Positions 52,660 to 61,961 of a stretch of 64,000 nt of DNA are shown here, in pieces; the first letter of the stretch is position 1, and each line of letters opens with the position of its first letter. Source of the DNA: Lysinibacillus xylanilyticus (lineage in GTDB: Bacteria > Bacillota > Bacilli > Bacillales_A > Planococcaceae); assembly GCF_001183605.1 (NCBI RefSeq), contig NZ_LFXJ01000010.1:917167-981166 (forward strand). Reading direction: 5' to 3'. The notes below the pieces were generated by a model. The model saw only the letters and a list, made by a program, of their open reading frames with translations, was not told the origin of the DNA and did not search any database. The translations under genes were made by a program, and so were the position numbers.

Positions 52660-53736
52660 TTATCCTTCCACTTTGAGAAGTGGAGAGCTAGAGCTAAGTG
52701 AAGTTAAATATTCCCATAGACTATCTCCGCTATTTTCTAATAGTTGAGTTGCGACCAAATTAGTCCAATAAGAGGTGCTGGCACCTTCATCGCGCCACGA
52801 CCAAAGTCTACGTGTAAATTGATGCAAACTATGCTCGTATGTTGTACCAATTGCAGCGTGTACTTGATGTGCAATTGTTGTCACTGCTTGAATAATTTCC
52901 TCGAAGCGAATGCAGGCGTATGCAACTTCACTATTTTGATTGTTCATCTGAAGGACTTCGGTTACATTATTAAATGCTGCAAGAGCGATCGCTGTTTCGC
53001 CTGCTAAATGTACAATATGCTGCTGGACGAGCTGGAAGCGATGAATCGGTCGCCCGAATTGCTCACGTTCTTTCGTATATTGAACAGTTAAATCATTTAT
53101 TTTATCGACTGCACCAGTCATCAGTGCTAATTGAAAGGCAGAATTGAGTGTTGTTATAGCATGTATCTCGTCAGGAGATAAGGTAGCAGATACTTGTGAA
53201 ACTGTAGCATCACGGAATATCACGGTATCACGTGGCTCGCCTGCTAAATTAGTACCTAGCTTCATTTCAGCGTGGCTTAAATCTATTTCTACAAGATGAG
53301 TACCCTCCGTGCTATAGGCAAGTGTCACTAGGTGTTTTGTATGACGTGCCCAAGGAATTTGAATCGCTTCTCCAGTTAATTTGCCATTCACTAACGCAAA
53401 GGCTTTGTTAGAGCAGAGCATATACGTCGCCAAATCCTCAATTATTTGTAAACTAGTAAACTCTAATAAATAATTTGCAAATGTTGTTTCTGCAAATGGA
53501 ATCGGTGCAGCGTATTTCCCAGTTAAACGAACAATATTCAATAAATCCTCTATGTCGCCACCTGCACCGCCATTTTCTTCAGAAATGGCTACAGCTGTCA
53601 TACCGCTTTCTTTAAACAGATCCCATAGTTCTGGTGCCCAATGACCTTGTTCCACTGTATCGACTAACTCTTTATCGACTTTTTCTTTTAACATGCGCTC
53701 TACAACATCAACGATCATATCTTTCATTTCACTCAT
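52660..53736 (-). CDS. Acyl-CoA dehydrogenase-like protein, second subunit
   Basis: A 358-residue acyl-CoA dehydrogenase relative. It has the helical N-domain and the C-terminal block YTKEREQFGRPIHRFQLVQQHIVHLAGE, but a weak middle FAD-binding domain and no clear catalytic-base motif. This fits the two-gene (heteromeric) acyl-CoA dehydrogenases known from actinobacterial steroid degradation, in which one subunit is degenerate. It overlaps the preceding gene by 4 bp, so the proteins are probably made in equal amounts. Confidence 0.85.
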   Translation of the reverse strand: MSEMKDMIVDVVERMLKEKVDKELVDTVEQGHWAPELWDLFKESGMTAVAISEENGGAGGDIEDLLNIVRLTGKYAAPIPFAETTFANYLLEFTSLQIIEDLATYMLCSNKAFALVNGKLTGEAIQIPWARHTKHLVTLAYSTEGTHLVEIDLSHAEMKLGTNLAGEPRDTVIFRDATVSQVSATLSPDEIHAITTLNSAFQLALMTGAVDKINDLTVQYTKEREQFGRPIHRFQLVQQHIVHLAGETAIALAAFNNVTEVLQMNNQNSEVAYACIRFEEIIQAVTTIAHQVHAAIGTTYEHSLHQFTRRLWSWRDEGASTSYWTNLVATQLLENSGDSLWEYLTSLSSSSPLLKVEG

Positions 53737-54887
53737 TGAGCTACAACCCCTTTCGCTACAACGCCATACAGTACTTCTGAAGTACCTCCTCGAATAGTGA
53801 AACCCGGTGCATGCAAAATGGATTCAGCCATAAAGCGATCGATTTTACGATGCGCATCAAGTGTTGGATAAGTCTGTACGATTAAGCGTGTGATTTCAGG
53901 AATACTTTGCTCAAATTTCGTACCGAGTGCCTTCACAAGCGCTGCAGGAATAGATACGTCTTCACCATTACCAGATTCTAAAAGCTGAGCTACTCCAATT
54001 GACAAATTACGTAGGCCCCAAAGACGAGCTACTATTTTTGACACTTGCTGTAAACCCTCTAAATTGTTTTGGCGTTTTAACTCTTGAATGAGCTCATCGA
54101 TTAATGGGAATGTACTCATTATTCGCTCTGGACCACTACGCTCAAAGGCAAGCTCTGCTAATCCTTGAGCCCAACCATTACCGATTTCTCCAACAACCAT
54201 ATTGTCAGGTACAAAAACATTATCAAAGAACACTTCGTTGTAATGATGCTCACCAGTTAAAAATTTGATCGGAACAACAGTTATACCTTCTGCATGTAAA
54301 TCGACAATCAACTGACTGAGCCCTGCATGTTTACTTTTCCCATCAAAAGGACTTGTACGTACTAAAGTCACCATATAGTGGCAAAGATGTGCGTTACTCG
54401 TCCATATTTTTTGTCCGTTGACAATCCATCCTCCCTCTACTTTTTCAGCGCGTGTGCTAACCGAAGCTAAGTCAGAGCCACTATTTGGCTCACTTAAACC
54501 TATGCCGAAGTAGCATTCACCTTTCACAATTTTCGGTAAGAAATATTCACGCTGTTCTTCCGTTCCATACCGTAAAAGAAGTGGTCCTGTTTGGCGATCA
54601 GCAAACCAATGTGCTGCAACTGGAGCTCCAACGGCTAAAAATTCCTCCGTTAAAATGTATCGATCAATGGTACTCCTCTCTTGACCGCCATATTTTTTAG
54701 GCCAAGTTAAGCCAATCCAACCTTTTTGACCAATTAATTTAGAGAATTCAGGGTCATCTCCACTTAGCCAAGAGTCACATTTAGGCGTGAAAGTTCCTTT
54801 TGCTAATTCATCCTTTAGAAACGTTCGAACATCTAAGCGAAATTGCTCCTGCTCTTGTGTAAATTGCACAGTTGGTAAATGAAACAT
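53733..54887 (-). CDS. Acyl-CoA dehydrogenase, first subunit
   Basis: A 384-residue flavoprotein dehydrogenase. It shows FAD and substrate blocks YFGIGLSEPNSGSDLAS and GGWIVNGQKIWTSNAH, the AFERSGPERI stretch, and the C-terminal RGGTSEVLYGVVAKGV, as in the larger partner of heteromeric dehydrogenases. It starts at ATG 54887 behind AAGGAG. It is the first gene of the operon ACAD-ACAD-hydratase-CoA-transferase and is divergent from rpoN. No sigma-54 promoter is seen upstream. Confidence 0.9.
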   Translation of the reverse strand: MFHLPTVQFTQEQEQFRLDVRTFLKDELAKGTFTPKCDSWLSGDDPEFSKLIGQKGWIGLTWPKKYGGQERSTIDRYILTEEFLAVGAPVAAHWFADRQTGPLLLRYGTEEQREYFLPKIVKGECYFGIGLSEPNSGSDLASVSTRAEKVEGGWIVNGQKIWTSNAHLCHYMVTLVRTSPFDGKSKHAGLSQLIVDLHAEGITVVPIKFLTGEHHYNEVFFDNVFVPDNMVVGEIGNGWAQGLAELAFERSGPERIMSTFPLIDELIQELKRQNNLEGLQQVSKIVARLWGLRNLSIGVAQLLESGNGEDVSIPAALVKALGTKFEQSIPEITRLIVQTYPTLDAHRKIDRFMAESILHAPGFTIRGGTSEVLYGVVAKGVVAQ

Positions 54888-54905
54888 TTGATCACTCCTT
54901 ATATT

Positions 54906-54922
54906 TTACCGTAATGTGGTAA
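54906..54922. promoter_or_regulatory. Inverted repeat before acyl-CoA operon
   Basis: TTACC (54906-54910) and GGTAA (54918-54922) flank GTAATGT, just upstream of the first dehydrogenase gene. It is a candidate operator, for instance for the IclR protein of the cluster. Confidence 0.35.
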
Positions 54923-55106
54923 CTGTTATTGTATATGTGTATTTTATTATTGGTAATAACTGTAGTCAATTACTTTTTGGAATTATTAGAATTTTTCGTC
55001 GGTGGAGTGATGAAGTAAGTATTGAAAATAAAAAATCAGTGGAAAAATGGAAAAATACAGAATAAACATGTTACTATGTAGAAAATTCTGTAATGGAGGT
55101 GTGGGC

Positions 55107-56438
55107 ATGCAATTAGCTATCAAAACTTCCCAAAAAATAATGCAAGTTTTATCACCACAATTAGTACAGCATTTAGAGATACTGCAATATTCAACAAATG
55201 AGTTAGAACAGTATATTTATGATAAGGCAACTGAAAATCCATTGTTAGTTGTCACGGATGCGACGGTAAAAATGCAATATGAGGAAATTATGCAATTAGC
55301 AAGCTATTCCGATAAGAGTTATTCCGCGCAAGCACCGCAAAATCATTCATTTAACCCCATTGAGATGAAGTTTGCTGTAAAAGAAAGCTATGAGCAGTAT
55401 TTATTGGAACAAGTACCTATGCATAAAAATCTATCTTCTGTAGATTTAAAAATCTTAACGTTTTTAATTCAATCGTTAGATGAACGTCTATTTTTAGATG
55501 TTGATGTAGAAATTGTCGCAAATAAATGTAATACAAATGTTTTGCATGTGGAGGCACTATTGGACTTACTTCAAACTTTCGAGCCAGTAGGAGTAGGGGC
55601 GCGTAATTATAAGGAGTATTTACTTATTCAGGTAGACAGTGATGCGCTTGCACCGAAATTAGCCTCTCGATTTATCGAAGCGGATTTAGAGCTAGTAGCA
55701 GCGCAGGCTATTAAACAATTAAGTAAAAAGTATAAGTCGTCTCTAAATGGCGTGAAGAAAACTGTCGACTATATAAAAAGTTTAAAACCAGTGACTACAG
55801 GAGATAAATTCGAAGCGATCCCATATGTCATTCCAGAAGTCGAAGTAGAAAGATTAGGAGAGGAATGGCTGATTAAATTAAATCGTGGATATTTACCAAA
55901 CGTCACTATCGATAAACAATATGTTGAAATGCTAAAGAATGATCCAAACTGTAAAACATATTTTAACGACACAATGAAAGATGCACTTTTATTATTACAA
56001 GGAATCGAACAGCGTGATAAAACACTGTACGAATTAGCTAGATTGCTAGTGGAATTGCAAGAAGATTTTTTCTATAAAGGCATTGAGGCATTAAAGCCTA
56101 TGCGGTTAAAAGATGTAGCGGACATTTTAAGTCTACATGTATCAACGATTAGTCGAGCTGTTCGTGGAAAATATATCAAAACTGCCAATGGTGTATATGC
56201 TTTACAATCGTTATTTACAAAAGGAGTAATGAATATTTCTGGAAAAATGGATTCTATTACGTATATTAAAAAGCGGCTCAAACAGTTGATTGAGGCAGAG
56301 GATAAACAAAAGCCGTTAACTGATCAGCAGGTTACAAATACGTTAAGTGCTGAAGGTATCCAAATATCTAGACGGACAGTAGCGAAGTACAGAGAAGAGA
56401 TGAATATTATGAGTTCATTTAATCGTGTATATGGATAG
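55107..56438 (+). CDS. rpoN: RNA polymerase sigma-54 factor
   Basis: The alternative sigma factor sigma 54 (SigL), which needs an ATP-driven activator. It has 443 residues from ATG 55107 (GGAGGTG just upstream; the open frame from 55047 has no such site). The N-terminal glutamine-rich activator domain (1-50) has QVLSPQLVQHLEILQYSTNELEQYI. The core-binding domain follows (DLLQTFEPVGVGARNYKEYLLIQ), a helix-turn-helix is near 345-365 (LKDVADILSLHVSTISRAVRGKY), and the RpoN box is SRRTVAKYREEMNI near the end. Confidence 0.95.
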   Translation: MQLAIKTSQKIMQVLSPQLVQHLEILQYSTNELEQYIYDKATENPLLVVTDATVKMQYEEIMQLASYSDKSYSAQAPQNHSFNPIEMKFAVKESYEQYLLEQVPMHKNLSSVDLKILTFLIQSLDERLFLDVDVEIVANKCNTNVLHVEALLDLLQTFEPVGVGARNYKEYLLIQVDSDALAPKLASRFIEADLELVAAQAIKQLSKKYKSSLNGVKKTVDYIKSLKPVTTGDKFEAIPYVIPEVEVERLGEEWLIKLNRGYLPNVTIDKQYVEMLKNDPNCKTYFNDTMKDALLLLQGIEQRDKTLYELARLLVELQEDFFYKGIEALKPMRLKDVADILSLHVSTISRAVRGKYIKTANGVYALQSLFTKGVMNISGKMDSITYIKKRLKQLIEAEDKQKPLTDQQVTNTLSAEGIQISRRTVAKYREEMNIMSSFNRVYG

Positions 56439-56464
56439 GATAGATGATGTAAATAAACTGTTAA

Positions 56465-56485
56465 TGATGTATTTTTGCATCAAAA
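56465..56485. promoter_or_regulatory. Enhancer-like element (UAS) 1
   Basis: TGATGTATTTTTGCATCA followed by AAA is identical over 21 bp with the element at 60183-60203. It is an imperfect palindrome (TGATG...CATCA), 380 bp upstream of the -24/-12 promoter at 56865, where sigma-54 activators usually bind. Confidence 0.7.
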
Positions 56486-56546
56486 TTTGAAAATTGCATA
56501 TGAAAAGATTCATAGATTTTTGTAAAGGCTCTCACCATAACGTGAA

Positions 56547-56772
56547 GTTGATTTCCGTTCCGGCTGGGCGCTTTGTTGCTGTCGCTTCGCTTTCGCACAG
56601 AGCAAAGCTTCCTGGGGGCGTCCGATGAGCCGCTTCACTCGCGTTGCTCGCTCCAGGGTCTCGGGGCAACAGGATGTTGGTCACGAAGGCGTTATCACAG
56701 GACGTGATGGTTTTAGCCTTCGTTCCTCTATCGCTGATCCCCAAGGAGTCGCCAGCCTCCACTCCAATCAAC
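56547..56772 (-). repeat. Dispersed intergenic element, complete copy
   Basis: Ends GTTGATT (56547-56553) and AATCAAC (56766-56772), with GGCTGGGCG (56562-56570) complementary to CGCCAGCC (56750-56757) except for one bulged G. Inner module ACGAAGGC (56683-56690) with GCCTTCGT (56716-56723), inner TCAC/GTGA. It lies between the UAS and the permease promoter. Confidence 0.85.
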
Positions 56773-56864
56773 TAAAATTACTACGTTTTATAAAATGTCA
56801 TCAACAATTTTTGTTGAAAAATAACAACTTGATATTTTTTTGAATTTTTAATAATTAAGTAAGT

Positions 56865-56881
56865 TTGGCATCGTAATTGCT
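56865..56881 (+). promoter_or_regulatory. Sigma-54 promoter of permease gene
   Basis: TTGGCATCGTAATTGCT contains the -24 GG (56867-56868) and -12 GC (56879-56880) with correct spacing of the TGGCAC-N5-TTGCW consensus. Confidence 0.88.
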
Positions 56882-56955
56882 CATTAAACGGTAGACATTG
56901 ATGTAGAGGAAAGGGGCTAGTAAATGTCTACATAAAACACAAAAGGGGTGGTTTA

Positions 56956-58371
56956 ATGGGGGCTTTGCAAAAATCACTGAAAACACGTCATATTACAATG
57001 ATTTCCATTGGAGGGGTTATTGGAACAGGACTCTTCGTCGGGACAGGAAAAAATATTTTAAGTACCGGTCCGGCAGCGGTGATTTCATATGCAATTGCAT
57101 GCTTACTCATAGTTCTGATCATGCAAATGGTTGGGGAAATGGCATCTGGAGAAATAGTATTAGGAAAGAAATCTGGGGGTTCAGCAGAACTAGGTTCATT
57201 TGCTTCTTATGCAGGGAAGTATATCGGTCCATGGGCAGGTTTTACAGTTGGCTGGCTTTATTGGGCAAGCTGGGTATTTATTGTAGGGTTAGAAGCAGCG
57301 CTCATAGGGGGAATGCTGCATAATTGGTTCCCGATGATACCAACGTGGCTAGGAAGCGTAGGCATAACATTATTGATGACAATTGTTAATATTTATTCAG
57401 TAAAATCATTTGGTGAATTCGAATATTGGCTGTCCTTCGTTAAAGTTACAGCAATTATTGTATTTTTAGTTGTTGGTATAGCTATGATTTTAGGAATTTG
57501 GCCAAATTATGAACCAAAGGGGTTAGGGATATTAACGGGATTCGGTGGATTTGCACCAAATGGTATTGTACCAATTTTAACGTCAATTGTCTTTGTTATA
57601 TTCTCCATTTGTGGTGCTGAGGTTGCAGCCATCGCGGCAGCAGAGTCTGAAAATCCAGCTAAAAATATTGTCCGCGCCATTCGCAACGTTGTTTTTCGAT
57701 TAGGGTTATTTTTTGTAGGTTCAGTAGCTATTATGGTTTTAATTATCCCTTGGAATGATTCAAAAATGTTGTCAGCACCTTATGCAAATATTTTAACGAT
57801 GGCAGGGCTTCCGATTGCTGCTCAACTTATTCAAATAGTCATTTTTATTTCACTAATCTCTGTGTTAAATTCTGCTCTTTATACAAGTTCACGTATGTTA
57901 CTTGAAATGTCCCGTCAAGGTGATGCACCAAAAATATTCTCACAAATTAAAAATCGCCGAGGTGTACCCGTACCAGCAGTTATTGGTAGTACAGTAGTAG
58001 CGTATATTTGTGCGATGTTATACTTCATTTCACCTGAAGTGATATTCTACTTTTTAGGTAATTGCGTTGGAGGATTAATGATTGCAGTTTATATTTTCAT
58101 TGCTATTTCGCAAATTCGTTTCCGGCGTTATTATGACAAAGTTTCAGATGAGCCATTATCGATTAGAATGTGGTTATTTCCATATTTGTCGTATGTCACA
58201 ATTGGTATTTTAACAGTCGTTTATTTATGCCAAGCCCTCATCGAATCTTTACGTTCACAATTCTATTTAAGTACATTTGTATTAATTGGCTCAGTTGTGT
58301 TGTTCATGATTATGCGAAAGCTATCGACAAGACCAGCGGAGCAAATAGAGGAAAAGCTAGCGTCAGAATAG
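56956..58371 (+). CDS. Amino acid permease (GabP/APC type)
   Basis: A 471-residue transporter with about 12 membrane helices. Helix 1 has the signature TMISIGGVIGTGLFVGTGKNI; later SSRMLLEMSRQGDAPKIFSQIKNRRGVPVP is the conserved loop of the amino acid permease family that includes GabP. Its start behind AAAGGGG is 75 bp after the sigma-54 promoter, so it is likely the uptake step for the amino acid handled by the downstream aminotransferase and dehydrogenase, for example GABA or beta-alanine. Confidence 0.88.
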   Translation: MGALQKSLKTRHITMISIGGVIGTGLFVGTGKNILSTGPAAVISYAIACLLIVLIMQMVGEMASGEIVLGKKSGGSAELGSFASYAGKYIGPWAGFTVGWLYWASWVFIVGLEAALIGGMLHNWFPMIPTWLGSVGITLLMTIVNIYSVKSFGEFEYWLSFVKVTAIIVFLVVGIAMILGIWPNYEPKGLGILTGFGGFAPNGIVPILTSIVFVIFSICGAEVAAIAAAESENPAKNIVRAIRNVVFRLGLFFVGSVAIMVLIIPWNDSKMLSAPYANILTMAGLPIAAQLIQIVIFISLISVLNSALYTSSRMLLEMSRQGDAPKIFSQIKNRRGVPVPAVIGSTVVAYICAMLYFISPEVIFYFLGNCVGGLMIAVYIFIAISQIRFRRYYDKVSDEPLSIRMWLFPYLSYVTIGILTVVYLCQALIESLRSQFYLSTFVLIGSVVLFMIMRKLSTRPAEQIEEKLASE

Positions 58372-58384
58372 AATAATACTGAAT

Positions 58385-58500
58385 ACAAAAAAATTCGCAA
58401 TATTTCTGCGAGATATCAAGCCATGAAAGAACTTAAAGGATACTTTAAACCTTTTTAGGCTTCCAGATGCCCCGTAGAAAGAGCGGATTTTTTTGTATGA
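58385..58500 (+). other. Candidate structured leader or terminator region
   Basis: Hairpin TCGCA/TGCGA (about 58398-58415) is followed by nested AAGCC/GGCTT and AAAGG/CCTTT helices and then a short CCG/CGG hairpin before seven T. It may be the permease terminator or a leader of the activator gene. I recognise no known riboswitch. Confidence 0.35.
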
Positions 58501-58535
58501 AAAAGTTCTTTAAAGTTCAAGAGGGAGTGATCTAG

Positions 58536-60182
58536 ATGTCGATAACTCAACTACATAAAGATGAGCATTTTTTTATTGTAAAAAATGATGAGGTAATGAT
58601 TAAAAGTGATATCCAAATAGAGCTTCTTGAAAAAATAATTAAAAATTATAGTAAAGGAATAGAAACTTTTGAGGTAGAAGGCTATTTTATTCATGTATTA
58701 GATACTTCGCAGGGTAACTTATTTTATGTCAAACCAATTATGCAATATAGCTATATAGACTTTATGAACCCATTATCAATTAAAGTGTTAAACTCCATAT
58801 CCGATGGTGTTACAGTATGTGATTGCGATGGCAAAATTTTATTTCAAAATGATATTGATATTGAAATTGTTGGAATTGATTTAATGGGGAAATATGCAAA
58901 AGACGCAATCGCTGAAGGAATAATGAGTGATTCTATTTCGATGAAAGTAATTGATTCAAAAGAAAAAGTAACTATTTTACAAACGTTCATTAATGGCAAA
59001 TGCTTTTTAGTTTCAGGTAAGCCAATATTTGATGAATACGGTGAATTACAATATGTAGTTGCTATTACTCGTGATATGACACAATTAAAACTGTTAGAGA
59101 AAGAAGTAAAAAAATTAGAAGTTCAAAACGAGAATTTTAAAAATAGACTACATGCCATACATAATAAAGAAAACACAAAAAGTAGTTTAATAGCTGTATC
59201 TTCAGCAATGATGCAGGTTGTAGAGCGTGTTATGAGAGTTGCAGTGGTAGATTCAACTGTATTAATCGGTGGTGAATCGGGCGTAGGTAAAGAGGAAATT
59301 ACAAAGCTTATTCATGCAAATAGCCGACGTCACAATAAGCGAATTTTAACGATTAACTGTAGTGCAATCCCTGAGAATTTATTGGAATCTGAACTTTTCG
59401 GCTATGAGGCAGGAGCCTTTACTGGAGCGTCAAGAGGTGGTAAGGCTGGGTTATTTGAAATTGCGTCAGGAGGTACAGTGTTTTTAGATGAAATTGGGGA
59501 GATGCCCTTACTACTACAGGCGAAATTATTGCGTGTTCTCCAAGAATCAGAGGTTCAGCGTCTAGGTAGTGGAAAACCTATCCCTATCGATGTTCGAATA
59601 ATCGCTGCGACAAACAGAAATTTAGCAGAGATGGTGAGGCAAGGTAATTTCCGTGAGGATTTATATTATCGGTTAAATATTATTCCGATTGAAATTCCTC
59701 CTTTAAGACATCGTCGCCAAGATATCATCCCACTAATCAATCACTTTTTAGCTGTTGTTGAAGAAAAATATAGTATCCATCGGACAATTGAGTCATCTGC
59801 AATGAAAATATTAGAATCATATGATTGGCCAGGCAATGTCCGTCAACTTAAAAATATGGTGGAGCGTATTTGCTTACTAGCAACGCAGCCAGAAATAACA
59901 GCATATATTGTGCAACAAGAGTTAGATAGTAACCCAATTATTACACGTGATCTAGAAGATCCTGTAGAAATACAAAGAATCCAGGAACCAGTTGTAGCCC
60001 CAAAGTTTAGTGGAACTTTAAAGGAGAGAGTGGCCTCGTTCGAAAAGCAAATTATTAAAGAAACTTTATCTAAATATCCAAGTATTAGGCAGGCTGCCAA
60101 ATCACTTGGTTGTGATCAGTCGACATTAGTACGTAAAATACAAAAGTTCCAATTAACGAAGCAAATTTCATATAAGGACTAG
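58536..60182 (+). CDS. Sigma-54-dependent activator (PAS-AAA+-Fis)
   Basis: A 548-residue enhancer-binding protein. After a PAS-like sensor part (about 80-195) comes the AAA+ domain (about 215-455): Walker A GGESGVGKE, the sigma-54 loop GAFTGAS, Walker B GTVFLDEIGEM and RLNIIPIEIPPLRHR. The C-terminal Fis-type helix-turn-helix (about 510-545) is SIRQAAKSLGCDQSTLVRKI. No receiver domain is present, so a small ligand probably controls it through PAS. It lies between the two target promoters; a UAS begins one base after its stop. Confidence 0.93.
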   Translation: MSITQLHKDEHFFIVKNDEVMIKSDIQIELLEKIIKNYSKGIETFEVEGYFIHVLDTSQGNLFYVKPIMQYSYIDFMNPLSIKVLNSISDGVTVCDCDGKILFQNDIDIEIVGIDLMGKYAKDAIAEGIMSDSISMKVIDSKEKVTILQTFINGKCFLVSGKPIFDEYGELQYVVAITRDMTQLKLLEKEVKKLEVQNENFKNRLHAIHNKENTKSSLIAVSSAMMQVVERVMRVAVVDSTVLIGGESGVGKEEITKLIHANSRRHNKRILTINCSAIPENLLESELFGYEAGAFTGASRGGKAGLFEIASGGTVFLDEIGEMPLLLQAKLLRVLQESEVQRLGSGKPIPIDVRIIAATNRNLAEMVRQGNFREDLYYRLNIIPIEIPPLRHRRQDIIPLINHFLAVVEEKYSIHRTIESSAMKILESYDWPGNVRQLKNMVERICLLATQPEITAYIVQQELDSNPIITRDLEDPVEIQRIQEPVVAPKFSGTLKERVASFEKQIIKETLSKYPSIRQAAKSLGCDQSTLVRKIQKFQLTKQISYKD

Positions 60183-60203
60183 TGATGTATTTTTGCATCA
60201 AAA
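60183..60203. promoter_or_regulatory. Enhancer-like element (UAS) 2
   Basis: The same 21 bp as at 56465-56485, starting TGATGTATTTTTGCATCA. It is 330 bp upstream of the sigma-54 promoter at 60533. Confidence 0.7.
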
Positions 60204-60262
60204 CTTTATTTATGCAAAATAAGTTGTAATATCGCAATACTTACTAATTAACACAAAGAAAA

Positions 60263-60277
60263 TGATGAAATGCATCA
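60263..60277. promoter_or_regulatory. Enhancer-like element (UAS) 3
   Basis: TGATGAAATGCATCA is a compressed relative of the same element (TGATG and GCATCA kept), 60 bp downstream of UAS 2. Confidence 0.5.
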
Positions 60278-60422
60278 TTATTATTGTTAATTGATTTTGA
60301 AGAAAAGGGGCATTTTCAAACAAGAAAGTGTCTCTTTTTCTTTTTGTAGCAGTTTTGTGAAGCAACAATTATGCTTTGAAAAGTTATGGATGAAAATTGT
60401 TAAACGTAGGCCCTAAATATGA

Positions 60423-60477
60423 GTTGAGTGGAGATCGGACGCTCCCAGGAAAGTGCCCAGCCGGAACGGAAATCAAC
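60423..60477. repeat. Dispersed intergenic element, minimal 55 bp copy
   Basis: GTTGAGT at the left (60423) and GGAACGGAAATCAAC at the right (ends 60477) enclose CGGACGCTCCCAGGAAAGTG. It is the smallest copy, retaining only the ends. Confidence 0.7.
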
Positions 60478-60532
60478 TACACGTTATGAAAATGTAGCAA
60501 TATTTTTTCGTTAAAATAATTTTTTTCATCAG

Positions 60533-60549
60533 TTGGCATGAGAATTGCT
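60533..60549 (+). promoter_or_regulatory. Sigma-54 promoter of aminotransferase operon
   Basis: TTGGCATGAGAATTGCT has -24 GG (60535-60536) and -12 GC (60547-60548). It differs from the promoter at 56865 only in the spacer. The apparent TTG start at 60545 is its -12 box, so it cannot be the start codon. Confidence 0.88.
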
Positions 60550-60595
60550 ACTAAAAGAATGTATGAAATTTATAAACGAAAAGAGGTTGGCATTT

Positions 60596-61924
60596 ATGAC
60601 AATTCAACTAAAAGAGGAGCTAAAAACGTTAGATCAAAAACATTTTCTACACCCGACAACGTCAATTGAACAACAGCAAACACAAGGTCCAGCAGCCATT
60701 TTTACAGAGGGCAATGGCATTTATTTAAAAGATATAGAAGGAAATATCTACATTGATGGGATGTCTTCTTTATGGAATGTAAATATAGGGCATGGTCGTA
60801 AAGAAATTGCTGAAGTAGCGAAGGAGCAAATATCTACATTAGCATTTAGTTCCTGCTTTACATCGTTTAGCAATGAACCAGCTATTCGTTTAGCGACGAA
60901 AATTGCATCTTTAACTCCGGGAGACTTAAATACTGTATTTTTCACTTCAGGAGGCTCAGAGTCGAACGATACAGCGATTAAATTAGCACGACATTACTGG
61001 TTACTAAAAGGACAGCCAGAGCGCCAAAAGATCATTTCACGTACCCATTCATACCATGGTGTAGCTATGGGTGCTACAAGTGCGACAGGCTTACAAGCGT
61101 TTCGTGACTTTACTAATTCACACGCTCCTGATTTCCACTATGTATACAGCGAATCCGTACGGAATTTACGTGAAACTATTGAAGCGTTAGGCCCTGAGAC
61201 TGTAGCTGCATTTATTTCTGAGCCTGTGCAAGGTGCAGGTGGGGTTAATATTCCACAAAAAGATTACTTTAAAGAAGTACGAAAAATTTGTGATGAGTAC
61301 GGTATTTTATTCATTGCAGATGAAGTCATTACCGGGTTTGGTCGTACAGGTAAAATTTTTGGTATGGAACATTATGGCGTAGTGCCAGATATGATGTCAT
61401 TCGCTAAAGGAGTATCGAGTGGCTATGTTCAGCTTGGTGGTGTGGCGATATCCGAAAAGCTTCATCAAGATTATTGCGAACTTTCTAAAGGAACATTAAT
61501 GCACGGATATACTTACAGCGGTCATGCGCTCGCATGTCAGGTTGGGTTGAAGAATATTGAAATCCTTGAGCGTGAAAATCTCGTTGAAAATGCTGCTAAG
61601 ATGGGGGATGCCATGTTAGAAGGCTTCCGAGCACTGCAAGAAAAATATAGCTTTATCGGACGCGTACGTACTATAGGATTACTTGGAGCCATTGAATTAG
61701 TAAAGAGCCGTGAGACGGGTGAATTGTTTGAGTCTCCTCTTAGTCCAATTTTTGTACAAGAAACGATGAAACGAGGATTGATTTTACGAACAGTTACGTA
61801 TGATCAAGATACAGTTGTTTTTTCTCCGCCTCTCATTCTATCAAAAGTAGAGCTAGATGAAATGTTACGTATTTTAGACGAGACATTTGAGCATATACGT
61901 AAAACAATTGTTGAAAAAGAGTAA
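60596..61924 (+). CDS. Class III omega-aminotransferase (GABA/beta-alanine type)
   Basis: A PLP-dependent aminotransferase of 442 residues. Blocks: IEGNIYIDGMSSLWNVNIGHGR, VFFTSGGSESNDTAIKLARHYW, HSYHGVAMGATSATG, ISEPVQGAGGVNIPQKDYF, LFIADEVITGFGRTG and the PLP lysine in MMSFAKGVSSGY. ATG 60596 has AAGAGG nearby. It transfers the omega-amino group, for example from GABA, beta-alanine or taurine, to pyruvate or 2-oxoglutarate, giving a semialdehyde for the next gene. The exact amine is not decided by the sequence. Confidence 0.88.
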   Translation: MTIQLKEELKTLDQKHFLHPTTSIEQQQTQGPAAIFTEGNGIYLKDIEGNIYIDGMSSLWNVNIGHGRKEIAEVAKEQISTLAFSSCFTSFSNEPAIRLATKIASLTPGDLNTVFFTSGGSESNDTAIKLARHYWLLKGQPERQKIISRTHSYHGVAMGATSATGLQAFRDFTNSHAPDFHYVYSESVRNLRETIEALGPETVAAFISEPVQGAGGVNIPQKDYFKEVRKICDEYGILFIADEVITGFGRTGKIFGMEHYGVVPDMMSFAKGVSSGYVQLGGVAISEKLHQDYCELSKGTLMHGYTYSGHALACQVGLKNIEILERENLVENAAKMGDAMLEGFRALQEKYSFIGRVRTIGLLGAIELVKSRETGELFESPLSPIFVQETMKRGLILRTVTYDQDTVVFSPPLILSKVELDEMLRILDETFEHIRKTIVEKE

Positions 61925-61961
61925 GGTCAACGCAAACGATTATTAATGAAGGAGGGGTTAT

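Noticed and set aside
60545..60595. TTG start of the aminotransferase at 60545
   Set aside because: This TTG is the -12 box of the sigma-54 promoter; ATG 60596 has a ribosome site.
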